A stretch of 64,000 nucleotides of DNA from Neolewinella marina. Lineage in GTDB: Bacteria > Bacteroidota > Bacteroidia > Chitinophagales > Saprospiraceae. Positions 12,036 through 22,100 of the stretch are shown piece by piece. A model generated the notes under the pieces. It saw nothing but the letters and a program-made list of their open reading frames with translations. It was not told the DNA's origin and made no database searches. The stretch is taken from NCBI RefSeq assembly GCF_002631205.1, contig NZ_PDLO01000008.1, positions 141,589 to 205,588 of the forward strand, in the 5' to 3' direction. Each line of letters begins with the position of its first letter. Position 1 is the stretch's first letter. Made by a program: the position numbers and the translations under genes.

Positions 12036-15000
12036 ATGCTTCCCCTACTGCTGCGATCTACCCTTGCCTTACTCCTAATGTCTACCGGGCCACTTTTCGC
12101 CCAGGCCACCATCTGGCAACTCGGCGAAGCCGACGGAAGCGCCCGGGAGTTTGCCCTGGCCCCCGACGGCTACGAGGGCTTCCTGGCCAACGACTTCGGC
12201 TGGGAAGACCGCTACTTCGCCCTCGGGAAGGATACCCTGGCCCGGAGCTTCCCCTACGTGCTGCCGGGCACCGTCGACTACTGGGGCGGCACCTCACGGC
12301 TGGCGGGCATCCGTCCCCACGAACTGAACCTGCTGTTCAATCTGGCGGGGACGCAGGATGCCGTGGCCTACCAACTCGTGGTGGGCGTCCTGGATTGCAG
12401 TCCGGATGACCCGCCCCTGGTGCGCGTTACCGTGAATGACCGGGTGCAAAAATTCCAGCTGGAACCCGGGGAAAGCGAGGATGCCCTGACCGGCACCGGC
12501 ACCCGCTCTCGCAAGCAAAACCTGGTGATGACGCTCGACGCGGCGGACCTGCGGGATGGCGGCAACGTCGTCGAAGTCACCAGTCTGACCGGCAGCTGGC
12601 TGGTCTTCGATTACCTCAGCCTGAAGGGACCGGAGCAGACCCGACTCGCACCCCCTGCCGGCTTGTTCCTCCACGACGTGGTGGCCGCCAACTACGAAAC
12701 CGAGGCCGGGGACCGGCGCGTGCAGCCCCTGCTCGTCGACGTGCAACACCTGGAGGGCGCACCCCTCCTTTCCGTTCTGCTGGACGGGCAGGAAGTCTTC
12801 CGGGAACGAGTGAGCCACGGGCGACACGTCTTTGAAGTTCCCCTGCCGGCGGTGAGCGCCCTCCAAGAGGGAACATACGAGATCCTGGTAGACGGGAAGA
12901 CATTGTCCGCCGGGCAGGTTGAAAGGGCGCCACAGCGGGTCAACCGTCCCGCGGACTACGTCGACACGCGCATCGGCACCGGCCATTCCCGCTGGATGAT
13001 CGCCCCGGGCCCCTGGATGCCCTTTGGGATGGTGAAGATCAGTCCGGACAACCAGAACGCCGGGTGGCAGGCCGGCTACCAACCCACCTTTGAGAACGTG
13101 GGCACCTTCAGCCACGTCCACGAATGGACCATGGCCGGATTGGGCACCTTCCCCACCAACGGCCCCCTGCAAACCACGATGGGCGACCCCACGGACCCGG
13201 ACGGCGGCTACCGTTCGCGCATCGACAAGGCCACCGAAGAGGCACCGCTGGGCTACTACTCCGTCCAGCTCGCCGACTACGACATCCGCGCCGAGCTGAC
13301 GGCCACGACCCGTGCCAGCTTTCAGCGCTACACCTACCCGGCGGGGGATACTCAGTCGCGCATCCTGGTCGACCTCAAGATTCCCGCGGAGTATGACTAT
13401 CGCATCGAGGAAGCCTTCCTGGCCCAGGACGGTCCTAACCGGATCGTGGGTTACAGCCGGCAGGTGACGCCCGGCGTGTGGGGCGAGCGGTATTACCGCA
13501 AGCAGATGATCGAAAACGGCGACGCGGAGCGGGCCTGGGACGACATTGAGCAGGAGTACATCCTCCATTTCGTCCTCGAGTTCGACCAACCGATCAAGCG
13601 GTTCCGGGTGTGGTACGACGGTCGTGAGCCGGGTGCCGGGGATACCGTGCTGGTCGGCAACCGGGATTCGCTGGTCCTGGACCAGCCCGAGGACGTGGTG
13701 GCCATCCTGGAGTTCGACACCGCCGAAGAGCCGGTGGTGCAGACGCGCACCGGACTGTCATACGTAAGCATCGAGAACGCCCAGGAGAATCTGGCGGCGG
13801 AGATCAGTGAGCCCTACGGCTGGGACTTTGACGCGGTCCGCGAGCAGCAGGTAACCGCCTGGAACGACCTGCTCGGGCGGGTCACCATCACCACCCCCGA
13901 CCGCCAGGAGAAGGTGCGCTTCTACTCCAATATGTACCGCGCCATCGTGAGCAGGAACATCTTCAGCGACGTGGACGGGAGCTGGGTGGACGCCACGGAG
14001 ACCGTCCGCCAACTGGAGGATCCGGAGGCCGTCGCCCTGGGCTGCGACGCCTTCTGGAACACCTTCTGGAACCTGAACCAGTTCTGGAACCTTGTCGTAC
14101 CGGAGTGGTCGTCCAAATGGGTCAATTCCCAGCTCGCCATGTACGACGCCAACGGTTGGCTGGCCAAGGGGCCGGCCGGCATGGAGTACATCCCGGTGAT
14201 GGTTGCCGAGCACGAAATCCCGCTCATCGTGGGGGCCTACCAGATGGGCATCCGGGACTTCGACGCCGAAAAGGCCTTCGCCGCCGTCCACAAGATGCAG
14301 ACCACCCCGGGCGATACCGTAGGTCACGGCTTCGCCGGCAACCGCGACCTGGAGACCTACCTCGAACACCACTACGTCCCCTACAACCGGGGCCGCTTCT
14401 CCAATTCCCTGGAATACGCCTTCGACGACTACGCCGTGGCCCAGTTTGCCGGTGCCCTCGGCAAGGAGGACCTGTACCGGGAGTTTATGGACCGCGCCTA
14501 CTGGTGGGAGAACGCCATCGATACGACGGTGGGCTTCGCGCGGCTCCGTCATTCCAGCGGCGAGTGGTACGCCGACTTCGACCCCCTGAAGACCGGCGGC
14601 AACCACCAGTACGTGGAAGGCAACGCCTGGCAACTCACCTTCTTCGTGCCCCAGGACGTACCTGCCCTGATCGACAAGATCGGCGCCGACCGCTTCGTCC
14701 AGCGGCTGGACGACGGGTTCCGGGTAAGCAGCCCCTGGCGCTACAACGCCCCGAACGAGTTGTACTGGGATTTCCCCGTCATCCAGGGCAATCAGCAGTC
14801 GATGCACTTCAGCTTCCTGTTCAACTGGGCCGGCCGCCCCTGGCTTACCCAACGGTGGAACCGCGACATCCTGGACCGCTACTACGGCTCCGGCGTCTCC
14901 AATGCCTATCTCGGCGACGAAGACCAGGGGCAGATGAGCGCCTGGTTCGTGATGTCGGCCCTGGGCCTCTTCCAGACCGACGGCGGCACGGCTATGGAAC

Positions 15001-15266
15001 CCGTGTACGAGATCGGCAGTCCGCTCTACGAACGGGTGGAGATCGACCTGGGCGAGCGGTACGGCCGGGGCAAGACCTTTACGATCGTGGCGGAAAACGC
15101 CTCCTACGAGAACAAGTACGTGCAGTCGGCCACGCTGAACGGAAAGCCGCTTACTACCTTCTGGTTCCCGGCCAAGGAGTTACTTGGGGGTGGGGAGTTG
15201 AGATTGACAATGGGGGCTGAGGCTAATGAAGAGTGGGGTGTAGGAGGGACAGGCCGTAGAAAATAG
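12036..15266 (+). CDS. GH92 family alpha-mannosidase, secreted
   Basis: 1076 aa with a signal peptide (about 1-23). An N-terminal beta-rich module (about 25-290) looks like the galactose-binding-like domain found in polysaccharide lyase family 4 and may bind glycan. The GH92 part starts near residue 305 (YVDTRIGTG, PFGMVKISPDN). Family signatures are SLEYAFDDYAVAQFA, the Trp/Phe-rich FWNTFWNLNQFWNLV and GDEDQGQMSAWFV near residue 960. GH92 enzymes are Ca2+-dependent exo-alpha-mannosidases that invert configuration, acting on N-glycans or fungal/algal mannans. The linkage cannot be read here. The ATG at 12036 is chosen over a TTG at 12021. There is no T9SS sorting domain, and no SusC/SusD pair is nearby. 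Confidence 0.92.
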   Translation: MLPLLLRSTLALLLMSTGPLFAQATIWQLGEADGSAREFALAPDGYEGFLANDFGWEDRYFALGKDTLARSFPYVLPGTVDYWGGTSRLAGIRPHELNLLFNLAGTQDAVAYQLVVGVLDCSPDDPPLVRVTVNDRVQKFQLEPGESEDALTGTGTRSRKQNLVMTLDAADLRDGGNVVEVTSLTGSWLVFDYLSLKGPEQTRLAPPAGLFLHDVVAANYETEAGDRRVQPLLVDVQHLEGAPLLSVLLDGQEVFRERVSHGRHVFEVPLPAVSALQEGTYEILVDGKTLSAGQVERAPQRVNRPADYVDTRIGTGHSRWMIAPGPWMPFGMVKISPDNQNAGWQAGYQPTFENVGTFSHVHEWTMAGLGTFPTNGPLQTTMGDPTDPDGGYRSRIDKATEEAPLGYYSVQLADYDIRAELTATTRASFQRYTYPAGDTQSRILVDLKIPAEYDYRIEEAFLAQDGPNRIVGYSRQVTPGVWGERYYRKQMIENGDAERAWDDIEQEYILHFVLEFDQPIKRFRVWYDGREPGAGDTVLVGNRDSLVLDQPEDVVAILEFDTAEEPVVQTRTGLSYVSIENAQENLAAEISEPYGWDFDAVREQQVTAWNDLLGRVTITTPDRQEKVRFYSNMYRAIVSRNIFSDVDGSWVDATETVRQLEDPEAVALGCDAFWNTFWNLNQFWNLVVPEWSSKWVNSQLAMYDANGWLAKGPAGMEYIPVMVAEHEIPLIVGAYQMGIRDFDAEKAFAAVHKMQTTPGDTVGHGFAGNRDLETYLEHHYVPYNRGRFSNSLEYAFDDYAVAQFAGALGKEDLYREFMDRAYWWENAIDTTVGFARLRHSSGEWYADFDPLKTGGNHQYVEGNAWQLTFFVPQDVPALIDKIGADRFVQRLDDGFRVSSPWRYNAPNELYWDFPVIQGNQQSMHFSFLFNWAGRPWLTQRWNRDILDRYYGSGVSNAYLGDEDQGQMSAWFVMSALGLFQTDGGTAMEPVYEIGSPLYERVEIDLGERYGRGKTFTIVAENASYENKYVQSATLNGKPLTTFWFPAKELLGGGELRLTMGAEANEEWGVGGTGRRK

Positions 15267-15269
15267 GGG

Positions 15270-15353
15270 CCCCGCGGCTAGAAGCCGCTGCTTACCGCGC
15301 GGCCTGAGGCCGCGTTGTACTGGCGCGGCTGAAAACCACGTTCTACCACGCGG
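15270..15353. repeat. GC-rich palindromic repeat cluster, left of the toxin-antitoxin pair
   Basis: Four short hairpin units follow one another, for example GCGGCTAGAAGCCGC and GCGCGGCCTGAGGCCGCG, joined by ~8-base spacers such as TTGTACTG. The same unit type recurs at 15964-16070 on the other side of the YefM/YoeB genes. The cluster lies between the GH92 stop and the yoeB stop and may also act as a bidirectional terminator. Confidence 0.8.
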
Positions 15354-15355
15354 CC

Positions 15356-15628
15356 CTAGCCATAGTGGAACCGACACTGAATGATGTAGCAGGTTCTTTC
15401 TTCCCCTTCTTCCCCGACAATACGGTACACGAGCCGGTGCTGCTTATCGATACGGCGTGACCAATAGCCCGCAAATTCATGCTTTAACGCCTCCGGCTTG
15501 CCGGTTCCTTCAAAGGGATGACGGGTAATTTCGCAGATTAGCTTTTGAAGCTTTTTAGCCAGCTTTCGCTCCCGCTCAAGCATATAGGTGAAGTCTTCCC
15601 AACCGGTTTCGGTAAAGGCAATGGTCAT
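15356..15628 (-). CDS. yoeB: YoeB family mRNA interferase toxin
   Basis: 90 aa, the family length. YoeB is a RelE-fold toxin that binds the ribosomal A site and cleaves mRNA. All key residues are in place: Glu46 (KPEAL), Arg65 (DKQHRLVYRI) and the C-terminal His88-Tyr89 pair (RFHYG). It overlaps the upstream antitoxin gene by 4 bases (ATGA), so the two are translationally coupled. The toxin looks intact. Confidence 0.95.
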   Translation of the reverse strand: MTIAFTETGWEDFTYMLERERKLAKKLQKLICEITRHPFEGTGKPEALKHEFAGYWSRRIDKQHRLVYRIVGEEGEERTCYIIQCRFHYG

Positions 15629-15897
15629 CTGGCCATATCAAGATCATCCATTGACTTCACGGTGGTAAGCCCTTCGCTTACCTGCCGCATGCCCTCCAGC
15701 AATCGCCGGTGATTCTCAGGAGAAGATTTTAGGTGGACGGTCTCCATCAAAGCGTTGTACTCCGATAGGCTCATCAGGACAACCCCCTCCCGATCCTTGC
15801 CGCTGCGTGGAATGATTACGGTGTCGCTAGATTCCTCTACGAGGTCCAGGTAGTGCTTCATGTTGGACCTGAACTTGGATACGGTGATGGCTTCCAC
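15625..15897 (-). CDS. yefM: YefM/Phd family antitoxin
   Basis: 90 aa from a GTG start at 15897 (protein begins MEAITVSKFRSNMKHYLD). The N-terminal Phd/YefM DNA-binding fold includes SKFRSNMKHYLDLVEES and the IIPRSGKDREGVVLMSLSEYNAL strand-helix core. The C-terminal tail (SSPENHRRLLEGMRQV) would wrap and neutralise YoeB. The frame is open further to 16104, but that extension translates palindromic repeats and the TA operator region, so it is rejected. An inverted repeat just upstream (15921-15936) is a candidate autoregulatory operator. Confidence 0.9.
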   Translation of the reverse strand: MEAITVSKFRSNMKHYLDLVEESSDTVIIPRSGKDREGVVLMSLSEYNALMETVHLKSSPENHRRLLEGMRQVSEGLTTVKSMDDLDMAR

Positions 15898-15920
15898 TTG
15901 TGCTCTTTTCCCCTTTAAAC

Positions 15921-15936
15921 GTACGACATTGCGTAC
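15921..15936 (-). promoter_or_regulatory. Candidate YefM operator
   Basis: GTACG (15921-15925) and CGTAC (15932-15936) form an inverted repeat with a 6-base spacer, 24 bases before the antitoxin start. YefM operators in other bacteria contain TGTACA-type palindromes, and the outer half-site here is TTGTACG on the minus strand. Autoregulation is inferred from the family. Confidence 0.5.
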
Positions 15937-15963
15937 AAGTTTTGGCTGGTGTATGGGCGCTTT

Positions 15964-16070
15964 TCGCTGGTCCGCGGTTGGAAACCGCTTCCTACTTCGC
16001 GGCCTGAGGCCGCATTGTGCTAGCGCGGCCGGGAGGCCGCGTTGTACTGGCGCGGCCTGAGGCCGCATTC
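15964..16070. repeat. GC-rich palindromic repeat cluster, right of the toxin-antitoxin pair
   Basis: Units such as CGCGGCCTGAGGCCGC, GCGCGGCCGGGAGGCCGCG and GCGCGGCCTGAGGCCGC are joined by 8-base spacers (TTGTGCTA, TTGTACTG). The last unit runs directly into the porX stop codon (16070-16072). The spacer TTGTACTG and the unit with CCTGAGG are shared with the cluster at 15270-15353. Confidence 0.8.
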
Positions 16071-17626
16071 TAGCGGGTGCGGAGCCGTACCACCGGGCAA
16101 ACAATCTCCTCCAGGCTGATGCCTCCGTGCTGGAAGGTATCGCGGTAGTAGTTGTGGTAGTAGTTGTAGTTGTTGGGGTAGAGGAAGAACTTGTCCTCCT
16201 TGGCGAAGATGTAGCTGCTGCTCAGGTTGGGGCGGGGCAGCTTGGCTTCCTTGGGTTCCCTCACTTCCAGGACGTCCTTGGCCTCGTACTGGAGGTTGCG
16301 GCCCAGCTTGTAGCGCAGGTTGGTGCTGGTATCGCGGTCGCCGACCACCCGGCTGGGGGTATTGACGCGGATGGTGCCGTGGTCGGTGGTGATGATCAGG
16401 GTGATGTCGCGCTCGGCCAGGCGGCGGAGGGTGGCCCACAGGGGGCTGTTCTCGAACCAGCTGCGGGTGAGGCTGCGGTAGGCTTTTTCGTCGCCGGCCA
16501 GTTCCTTGAGCACCTCCATTTCGGTGCGGGCGTGGCTCAGCATGTCAATGAAGTTGTAGACGATGACGCTGAAGTCGTTGTTCAGGAAGTCCAGGGCGCG
16601 GTCCTGCATCTGCCGGGCGAAGTTGGTGCGGGTCACCTTGGTGTAGTCCCACTTGAAGTCGGCCTTCCGGACGAGGCGTTCGAACTGCTTGCCGAGGAGG
16701 TCGGCTTCGTGGTTGTTCTTGCCGCCCTCGTCGCTGTCGTTGAACCACCACTGCTTGTAGTGCTTCTCGATCTCGGCGGGCCACATGCCGGCGAAGATGG
16801 CGTTGCGGCTGTACTGGGTGGCCGTGGGCAGGATGCTGTAGAAGTAGTCCTCCTCCTCGATGCGGTAGAGCTCGGTGATGTAGGGTTCGATCACCTTCCA
16901 CTGGTCGTAGCGCATGTTGTCGAGCAGCACCATCACCGTGGGGCGGTCCTTGCTCAGGTGGGGAAAGACCTTTTCCCGCATCAGGTTGTGCGACATGATG
17001 GGGGCGTCGTTGCCCTCCACCCAGTCCATGTAGTGGCGCTCGATGTACTTCGAGAACTCGGCGTTGGCTTCCCGCTTCTGCACGGCCAGGATCTCCCCCA
17101 TCTGGTCGCTGTTGCTGTCGTCCAGCTTGAGCTCCCAGTTGATGATTTTCTTGTACATATCCACCCACTCCTCCTTGTTCAGTCCGCTGTTGATCTGCAT
17201 GAGCAGCTGGCGGAAGTCCTGCTGGTAGTCGCTGGTGGTCTTCTCCCGCACGAGGCGTTTCTCGTCGACGATCTTCTTCAGGGTGAGCAGGATCTGGGAG
17301 GGGTTGACGGGCTTGATCAGGTAGTCGGCGATCTGGCTGCCGATGGCCTGCTCCATCACGTCCTCGGCCTCGTTCTTGGTGATCATCACCACGGGGATGG
17401 AGGGCTGCATCTCCTTGATCCGGGCCAGGGTATCCAGCCCCGTCAGGCCGGGCATGCTCTCGTCGAGGAAGATGATGTCGATCTCCTTGTCGGTTTCCAC
17501 CTCTTCCAGGGCATCGTGTCCGTTGGTGACGGTGACCACCTCGTAGCCTTTCTTGCGCAGGAAGAGCATTTGCGGCTTGAACAGGTCGATTTCGTCGTCG
17601 GCCCAAAGGATTTTGATGCTGTCCAT
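16070..17626 (-). CDS. porX: Type IX secretion response regulator PorX (receiver plus PglZ phosphatase domain)
   Basis: 518 aa. The receiver domain spans about 1-120, with the acidic pocket WADDE (Asp10-11), phospho-acceptor Asp55 in FLDESMPG and Lys105-type LIKPVNP. A helical linker leads to a PglZ/alkaline-phosphatase-like domain (about 200-510) whose metal-ligand patterns are visible: VLLDNMRYDQW, DMLSHART, TTDHGT and a late His in FQHGGISLEE. This fusion is diagnostic of PorX, which with the kinase PorY controls T9SS gene expression through SigP and hydrolyses cyclic or linear oligonucleotides in studied species. No porY or sigP is adjacent. The length matches the family exactly. Confidence 0.95.
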   Translation of the reverse strand: MDSIKILWADDEIDLFKPQMLFLRKKGYEVVTVTNGHDALEEVETDKEIDIIFLDESMPGLTGLDTLARIKEMQPSIPVVMITKNEAEDVMEQAIGSQIADYLIKPVNPSQILLTLKKIVDEKRLVREKTTSDYQQDFRQLLMQINSGLNKEEWVDMYKKIINWELKLDDSNSDQMGEILAVQKREANAEFSKYIERHYMDWVEGNDAPIMSHNLMREKVFPHLSKDRPTVMVLLDNMRYDQWKVIEPYITELYRIEEEDYFYSILPTATQYSRNAIFAGMWPAEIEKHYKQWWFNDSDEGGKNNHEADLLGKQFERLVRKADFKWDYTKVTRTNFARQMQDRALDFLNNDFSVIVYNFIDMLSHARTEMEVLKELAGDEKAYRSLTRSWFENSPLWATLRRLAERDITLIITTDHGTIRVNTPSRVVGDRDTSTNLRYKLGRNLQYEAKDVLEVREPKEAKLPRPNLSSSYIFAKEDKFFLYPNNYNYYHNYYRDTFQHGGISLEEIVCPVVRLRTR

Positions 17627-17763
17627 AGAGTTCTGTATTTACCCGGGGGAAGGGAGTGAAGTAACTGTACGCTTAACGGCGGGACGGAGTTTATAGTGCG
17701 GTTGGGTTGGCAGGGCGACGGATGTGCATGTTCACCCGCGTAAATATTGTTTGGACAATAGCC

Positions 17764-17771
17764 TATTTTTG
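17764..17771 (+). promoter_or_regulatory. -7 box of the M42 peptidase gene
   Basis: TATTTTTG fits TAnnTTTG and lies 22 bases before the chosen ATG at 17794. No well-spaced TTG is visible (TTG at 17747-17749 is 14 bases away, shorter than usual). Confidence 0.5.
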
Positions 17772-17793
17772 CCCTCCCCCGAAAAAAACCCAG

Positions 17794-18903
17794 ATGGATA
17801 ACCTGAACCTGCTCAAGCGAATTTGCGAAACCCCCGGCGTTTCCGGCTTTGAACGCCGCATCCGCAACCTCGTCCTGGAGGAAGTTCGGGGCCTGGCCGA
17901 CTCGGTCAGTATCGACAATATGGGCAACGTCATCGCCGTCCGCCAGGGCCGCAGCCCCAAGCGGGTGATGGTGGCCGCCCACATGGACGAGATCGGCTTC
18001 ATCGTCAACCACGTGGACGAGAAGGGTTTCGTGCGCTTCCTGCCCCTGGGTGGTTTCGACCCCAAGACCCTTACCGCCCAGCGGGTGGTGGTCCACGGTC
18101 GCCGCGACCTGGTGGGCGTCATGGGCAGCAAGCCCATCCACATCATGAAGACCGAGGAGCGCAACAAGGTGGTGCCCATCAGCGACTACTTCATCGACCT
18201 GGGGTTGCCCAAGGAGGAGGTGGACCGCCTCGTATCGGTAGGCGACCCCATCACCCGCGAACGCGACCTCATCGAGATCGGCGACTGCGTCACCGGCAAA
18301 TCGCTCGACAACCGCGTATCCGTATTCATCCTTTTGGAGACCCTGCGGCGGCTGAAGGGTAAAGAACTTCCCTACGATCTCTACGCCACCTTCACCGTCC
18401 AGGAGGAGGTAGGGCTGCGGGGCGCCATGGGCAGCGTGGGCCACATCGATCCCGACTTCGGCTTCGGGCTCGACGTGACCGTTGCCTACGACGTGCCGGG
18501 CAGCACCCCCCGGGAGAGCGTCACCTGCCTCGGGGAGGGGGCGGCCATCAAGATCCTGGACGGGTCGGTGATTTCGGACTACCGCATGGTCAACTACCTC
18601 AAGGAGGTGGCCGGGCGGGGGGGCATTCCGACCCAGCTCGAGCTCCTGCCCGCCGGGGGCACGGATACGGCGGCCATCCAGCGGTACGGCAAGAAGGGCT
18701 GCATCGCCGGGGCCATCTCCATCCCCCTGCGCAACATGCACCAGACCATCGAGATGGCCAGCCAGCAAGACATCGGCCATTGCATCGACCTGCTCACCGC
18801 CGGGCTGCTGGAACTGGATACCTACGACTGGGATTTCACGGCCGCTCATGGCGACGGCGAGCACCCGGATCGGGGGATTGGGGGGGATTTTAGTTGGATT
18901 TAG
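17794..18903 (+). CDS. M42 family metallopeptidase (glutamyl/tetrahedral aminopeptidase type)
   Basis: 369 aa. This family forms dodecameric, di-metal aminopeptidases. Visible motifs are AAHMDEIGF (first metal-binding His and Asp), the bridging DNRVSVFILLE region, VQEEVGLRGA (catalytic Glu), GLDVTVAYD (metal Asp) and the late His in NMHQTIEMAS. It cleaves N-terminal residues from short peptides in the cytosol. The ATG at 17794 (MDNLNLLKRICETPGVSG) is chosen because it is the family start and follows a -7 box, although the frame is open from 17707. It is divergent from porX, with 167 bases between the starts. Confidence 0.93.
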   Translation: MDNLNLLKRICETPGVSGFERRIRNLVLEEVRGLADSVSIDNMGNVIAVRQGRSPKRVMVAAHMDEIGFIVNHVDEKGFVRFLPLGGFDPKTLTAQRVVVHGRRDLVGVMGSKPIHIMKTEERNKVVPISDYFIDLGLPKEEVDRLVSVGDPITRERDLIEIGDCVTGKSLDNRVSVFILLETLRRLKGKELPYDLYATFTVQEEVGLRGAMGSVGHIDPDFGFGLDVTVAYDVPGSTPRESVTCLGEGAAIKILDGSVISDYRMVNYLKEVAGRGGIPTQLELLPAGGTDTAAIQRYGKKGCIAGAISIPLRNMHQTIEMASQQDIGHCIDLLTAGLLELDTYDWDFTAAHGDGEHPDRGIGGDFSWI

Positions 18904-18907
18904 GGAT

Positions 18908-18971
18908 TAGACGGCCTTCGGCCTGAGGTAGACGGCCTGCGGCCTAGGGTTAGACGGCCTGCGGCCTGGGT
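18908..18971 (+). repeat. Three 21-22-base palindromic repeats
   Basis: Three consecutive units begin TAGACGGCC and contain GGCCTTCGGCC or GGCCTGCGGCC. They start 4 bases after the M42 stop. They resemble the hairpin units around 15.3 and 16.0 kb and may serve as a terminator or be REP-like elements. Confidence 0.75.
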
Positions 18972-19091
18972 TAGAGGGCATCGAGCCAGAATTTGGTCAA
19001 TGGGACCTGCCGCTTTCGGCTTCGACTGGCGGTAAGTGCGCGGCCGAAAAGCAGGCTGGCAGACGGGCCCGCGCTGCGCCCTAATTATTCT

Positions 19092-19099
19092 TAGCTTTG
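19092..19099 (+). promoter_or_regulatory. -7 box of the DUF2723 gene
   Basis: TAGCTTTG fits TAnnTTTG, 31 bases before the ATG at 19131. No TTG is seen at the -33 position. Confidence 0.5.
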
Positions 19100-19130
19100 C
19101 GGCGTTTCGACTTTTTCCAAGCTTTCCGTC

Positions 19131-22100
19131 ATGGGTAAACTTCACCGCCTCCACCAGCTCACCGGCTGGGTCGTTTTCATTATTACGGCGACCGTCCTGT
19201 TGCTCAGCGTAGAGCGTACGGGCAGCCTCTGGGACGTGGGGGAATTCATCCTCGGCGCCTATAAGCTGGAGGTCGTCCACCCCCCCGGGGCACCCCTCTT
19301 CCTGCTCATCGGCCGGCTTTTTGCGGGCCTCGGCGACCTGCTTTCCGACGATCCCTCCTTCATTGCCGCTTTCGTCAACGGCATGTCGGCCCTCTCCACG
19401 GCCTTCGGGGCCACCTTCGTGGCGTGGTCGACCATTCGCCTGAGCCTGCTTTCCCTTACCGGCCGCGACGACCGCGCCGAGGTGGGTGGCGGACAGGTAG
19501 TAGCCGTAGCCGGGGGCGGACTGGTGGCTGGTCTGGCGGCCGCCTTCACCACCTCTGTCTGGTTTTCGGCGGTGGAGGGTGAGGTCTACGCCCTTTCGTT
19601 CTTCTTCACCTGTATGACCGTCTGGGCGGCCATGCGGTACTACACCACCCCGTCCGACCGCGACCACGTGGCCTACCGCTGGCTCATCTTCAGCATCTTC
19701 TGTATTGGGCTGTCGAGCGGCGTCCACCTGCTCAGCATCCTGGTGCTGCCCTTTATCACCATCCTGTTCTACCTGCGCGAGCGGGGCCAGCTCTTCCTCA
19801 CCCGGGTGGGCAAGATCGTGGGCTACCTCTTCGCGGCCAGCATCCTCCTTACGTCGGCTTCCTTTACGGCCAAGCTGATGGGGATTGGCGCGGTCGCGGG
19901 TGCCACTTACTTCCTGGGAGGCCGCAAACTGCCGCAGTGGGCGCAGTTCATCGTTGCCGCCGGCACCGGAGTCCTGATGATCGGCATCATCCAGACGCTG
20001 GTCATCATCGGCGTGCCTTCCGTCTGGCACTGGTTCGAGATCGGGCTGGTGAACAGCGGGCTGCCCGTCCACATCGGCATCGTACCCACCCTGCTGGCCT
20101 ACGGCGGCCTGCTCTACCTCGCCTTCCGCTACGCCCACCGCCACCAGGACCAGGGCGTGCAGCTGGCGGCCATGGGCATCGCCTCCATCCTGATTGCCTA
20201 CAGCGTCATCGCGGTGGTGGTGATCCGGGCCGAGGCCAAGACGCCGGTCAACATGAACAACCCGGACAACGTCACCAGCCTGCTGCCCTACCTGAACCGC
20301 GAGCAGTACGGCGAGCGCAGTCTGGTCTTCGGCCCCCACTTCGACGCCCAGGTCATCGCCACCGACGTGGAGGACCGCTACGGACTGGTCGACGGCCGCT
20401 ACGAATACACCAACTACAAGATCACCCCCCGCTACGAGGAGGACAAGCAGATGCTCTTCCCCCGTATGGCCGACGGCACCCAGGGGCGCCCCGGCCTCTA
20501 CAAGCGGTGGCTCGGGCTCGACCCTTCCCAGCCCCTCCCTTACGGCCGCCCATCGATGGCCGACAACCTGAAGTTCATGGTCAACTACCAGCTGGGCTGG
20601 ATGTACTGGCGCTACTTCATGTGGAACTTCAGCGGCCGGCAGAACGGCGACCAGGGTTACTTCTCCTGGGACAAGAGCAGCGGCAACTGGATCACCGGCA
20701 TCAAGTTCCTCGACGAGCTGCGGCTGGGCAACCTCGACGAGCTGCCCGAGGACTTCCGCAACGATCCGGCCCGCAATACCTACTTCCTGCTCCCCTTCCT
20801 CTTTGGCCTGCTGGGGCTCTTCTGGCATTCCGGCAAGCGCGGGGAGGAATTCCTGGCCCTGCTGACGCTTTTCGTCATCACTGGTATCGGCATCGTGATC
20901 TACACCAACCAGCCCCCGAATGAACCGCGGGAGCGCGACTACGTACTGGTGGGCTCCTTCTTCGTCTTCTGTATGTGGATGGGCATGGCCGTACCGGCCC
21001 TCTACGAGTTCGTGAAGCGGCAGTTCCGCGCCCGCGGCACGGTGGCCGCCCTCGGCGCCGCGGCCCTGGTGCTCTCGGCCCCCATCGTGATGGTCAGCCA
21101 GAACTGGGACGACCACAACCGCTCCCAGCATACTGCGGCCCGCGACTACGCCCACAACTTCCTGGAGTCGGTGGACCAGAACGCCATCATCTTCACCTAC
21201 GGCGACAACGACACCTACCCCCTCTGGTACGCCCAGGAGGTGGAGGGCATCCGCACCGACGTGCGGGTGGTGAACCTTAGCCTCATCGCCGTGGACTGGT
21301 ACATCGACCTGCTGCGCTACCAGATGAACGATTCACCGGTCATCGACCTCCAGCTCACCGAGGACCAGCTCCGCGGCCGGCTGCGCAACCAGATCCAGTA
21401 CTACAACCCCCGCAATCCGGACGCCCCCTGCGACCAGGGCCCCCAGGTGAGCCTGGAGGAGTTCATGAACGAGCTGGCCACCGACAAGAACCTGGCCACC
21501 CAGGGCGGGCGCATCATCGAGACGACCTACTCCACCTGCAACGTGAGCCTGCGCGTCGATCCGGGCCGCCTGGCCCAGGCCCCCTGGCTCACCCCCGCCG
21601 GCCAGCCCGTGGTGCAGAGCATCCCCATCCAGATCGACCCCCGTTCCCTGCAGAAGGACGAGATCGCCATCCTGGACATCATCAACTCGAACTACTACAA
21701 GCGGCCCATCTACTTCGCCGTGACGGCCCAGCCTTCGAAGTTCCTCGGACTCCAGGACTACATGCAGCTCGAGGGGCTGGCCCTCCAGCTCACCGCTACC
21801 CGCACCCCCACCGAGCAGCAGGCCGTCCAGGCCCAGGGCAATACCGCATTGGGGGGCATCGACGTCGACAAGAACTACAACCTCATCATGAACGAATGGC
21901 TGTGGGGCAACTTCGACCAGGTCAATACCCACGTCAACACCAGCTACTCCCCGGCCATCCAGTCGATGCAGCTGGTGATGCTGCGCACCATGAACGAACT
22001 GGTGCGCCGCGGCGACGTCGAGCGGGCCCTGGAGGTCGGCGACAAGTACTTCGAGGCTTTCCCGAACATGAACTTCCCGTTCTACTTCGAGGCCTTCACG

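Noticed and set aside
15898..16104. N-terminal extension of the antitoxin
   Set aside because: It would translate palindromic repeats and the candidate operator. The GTG at 15897 gives the normal YefM length.
18900..21155. 751-codon open frame on the minus strand
   Set aside because: It lies antisense to the DUF2723 gene, has no recognisable domain or signal peptide, and reflects the high GC of the region.
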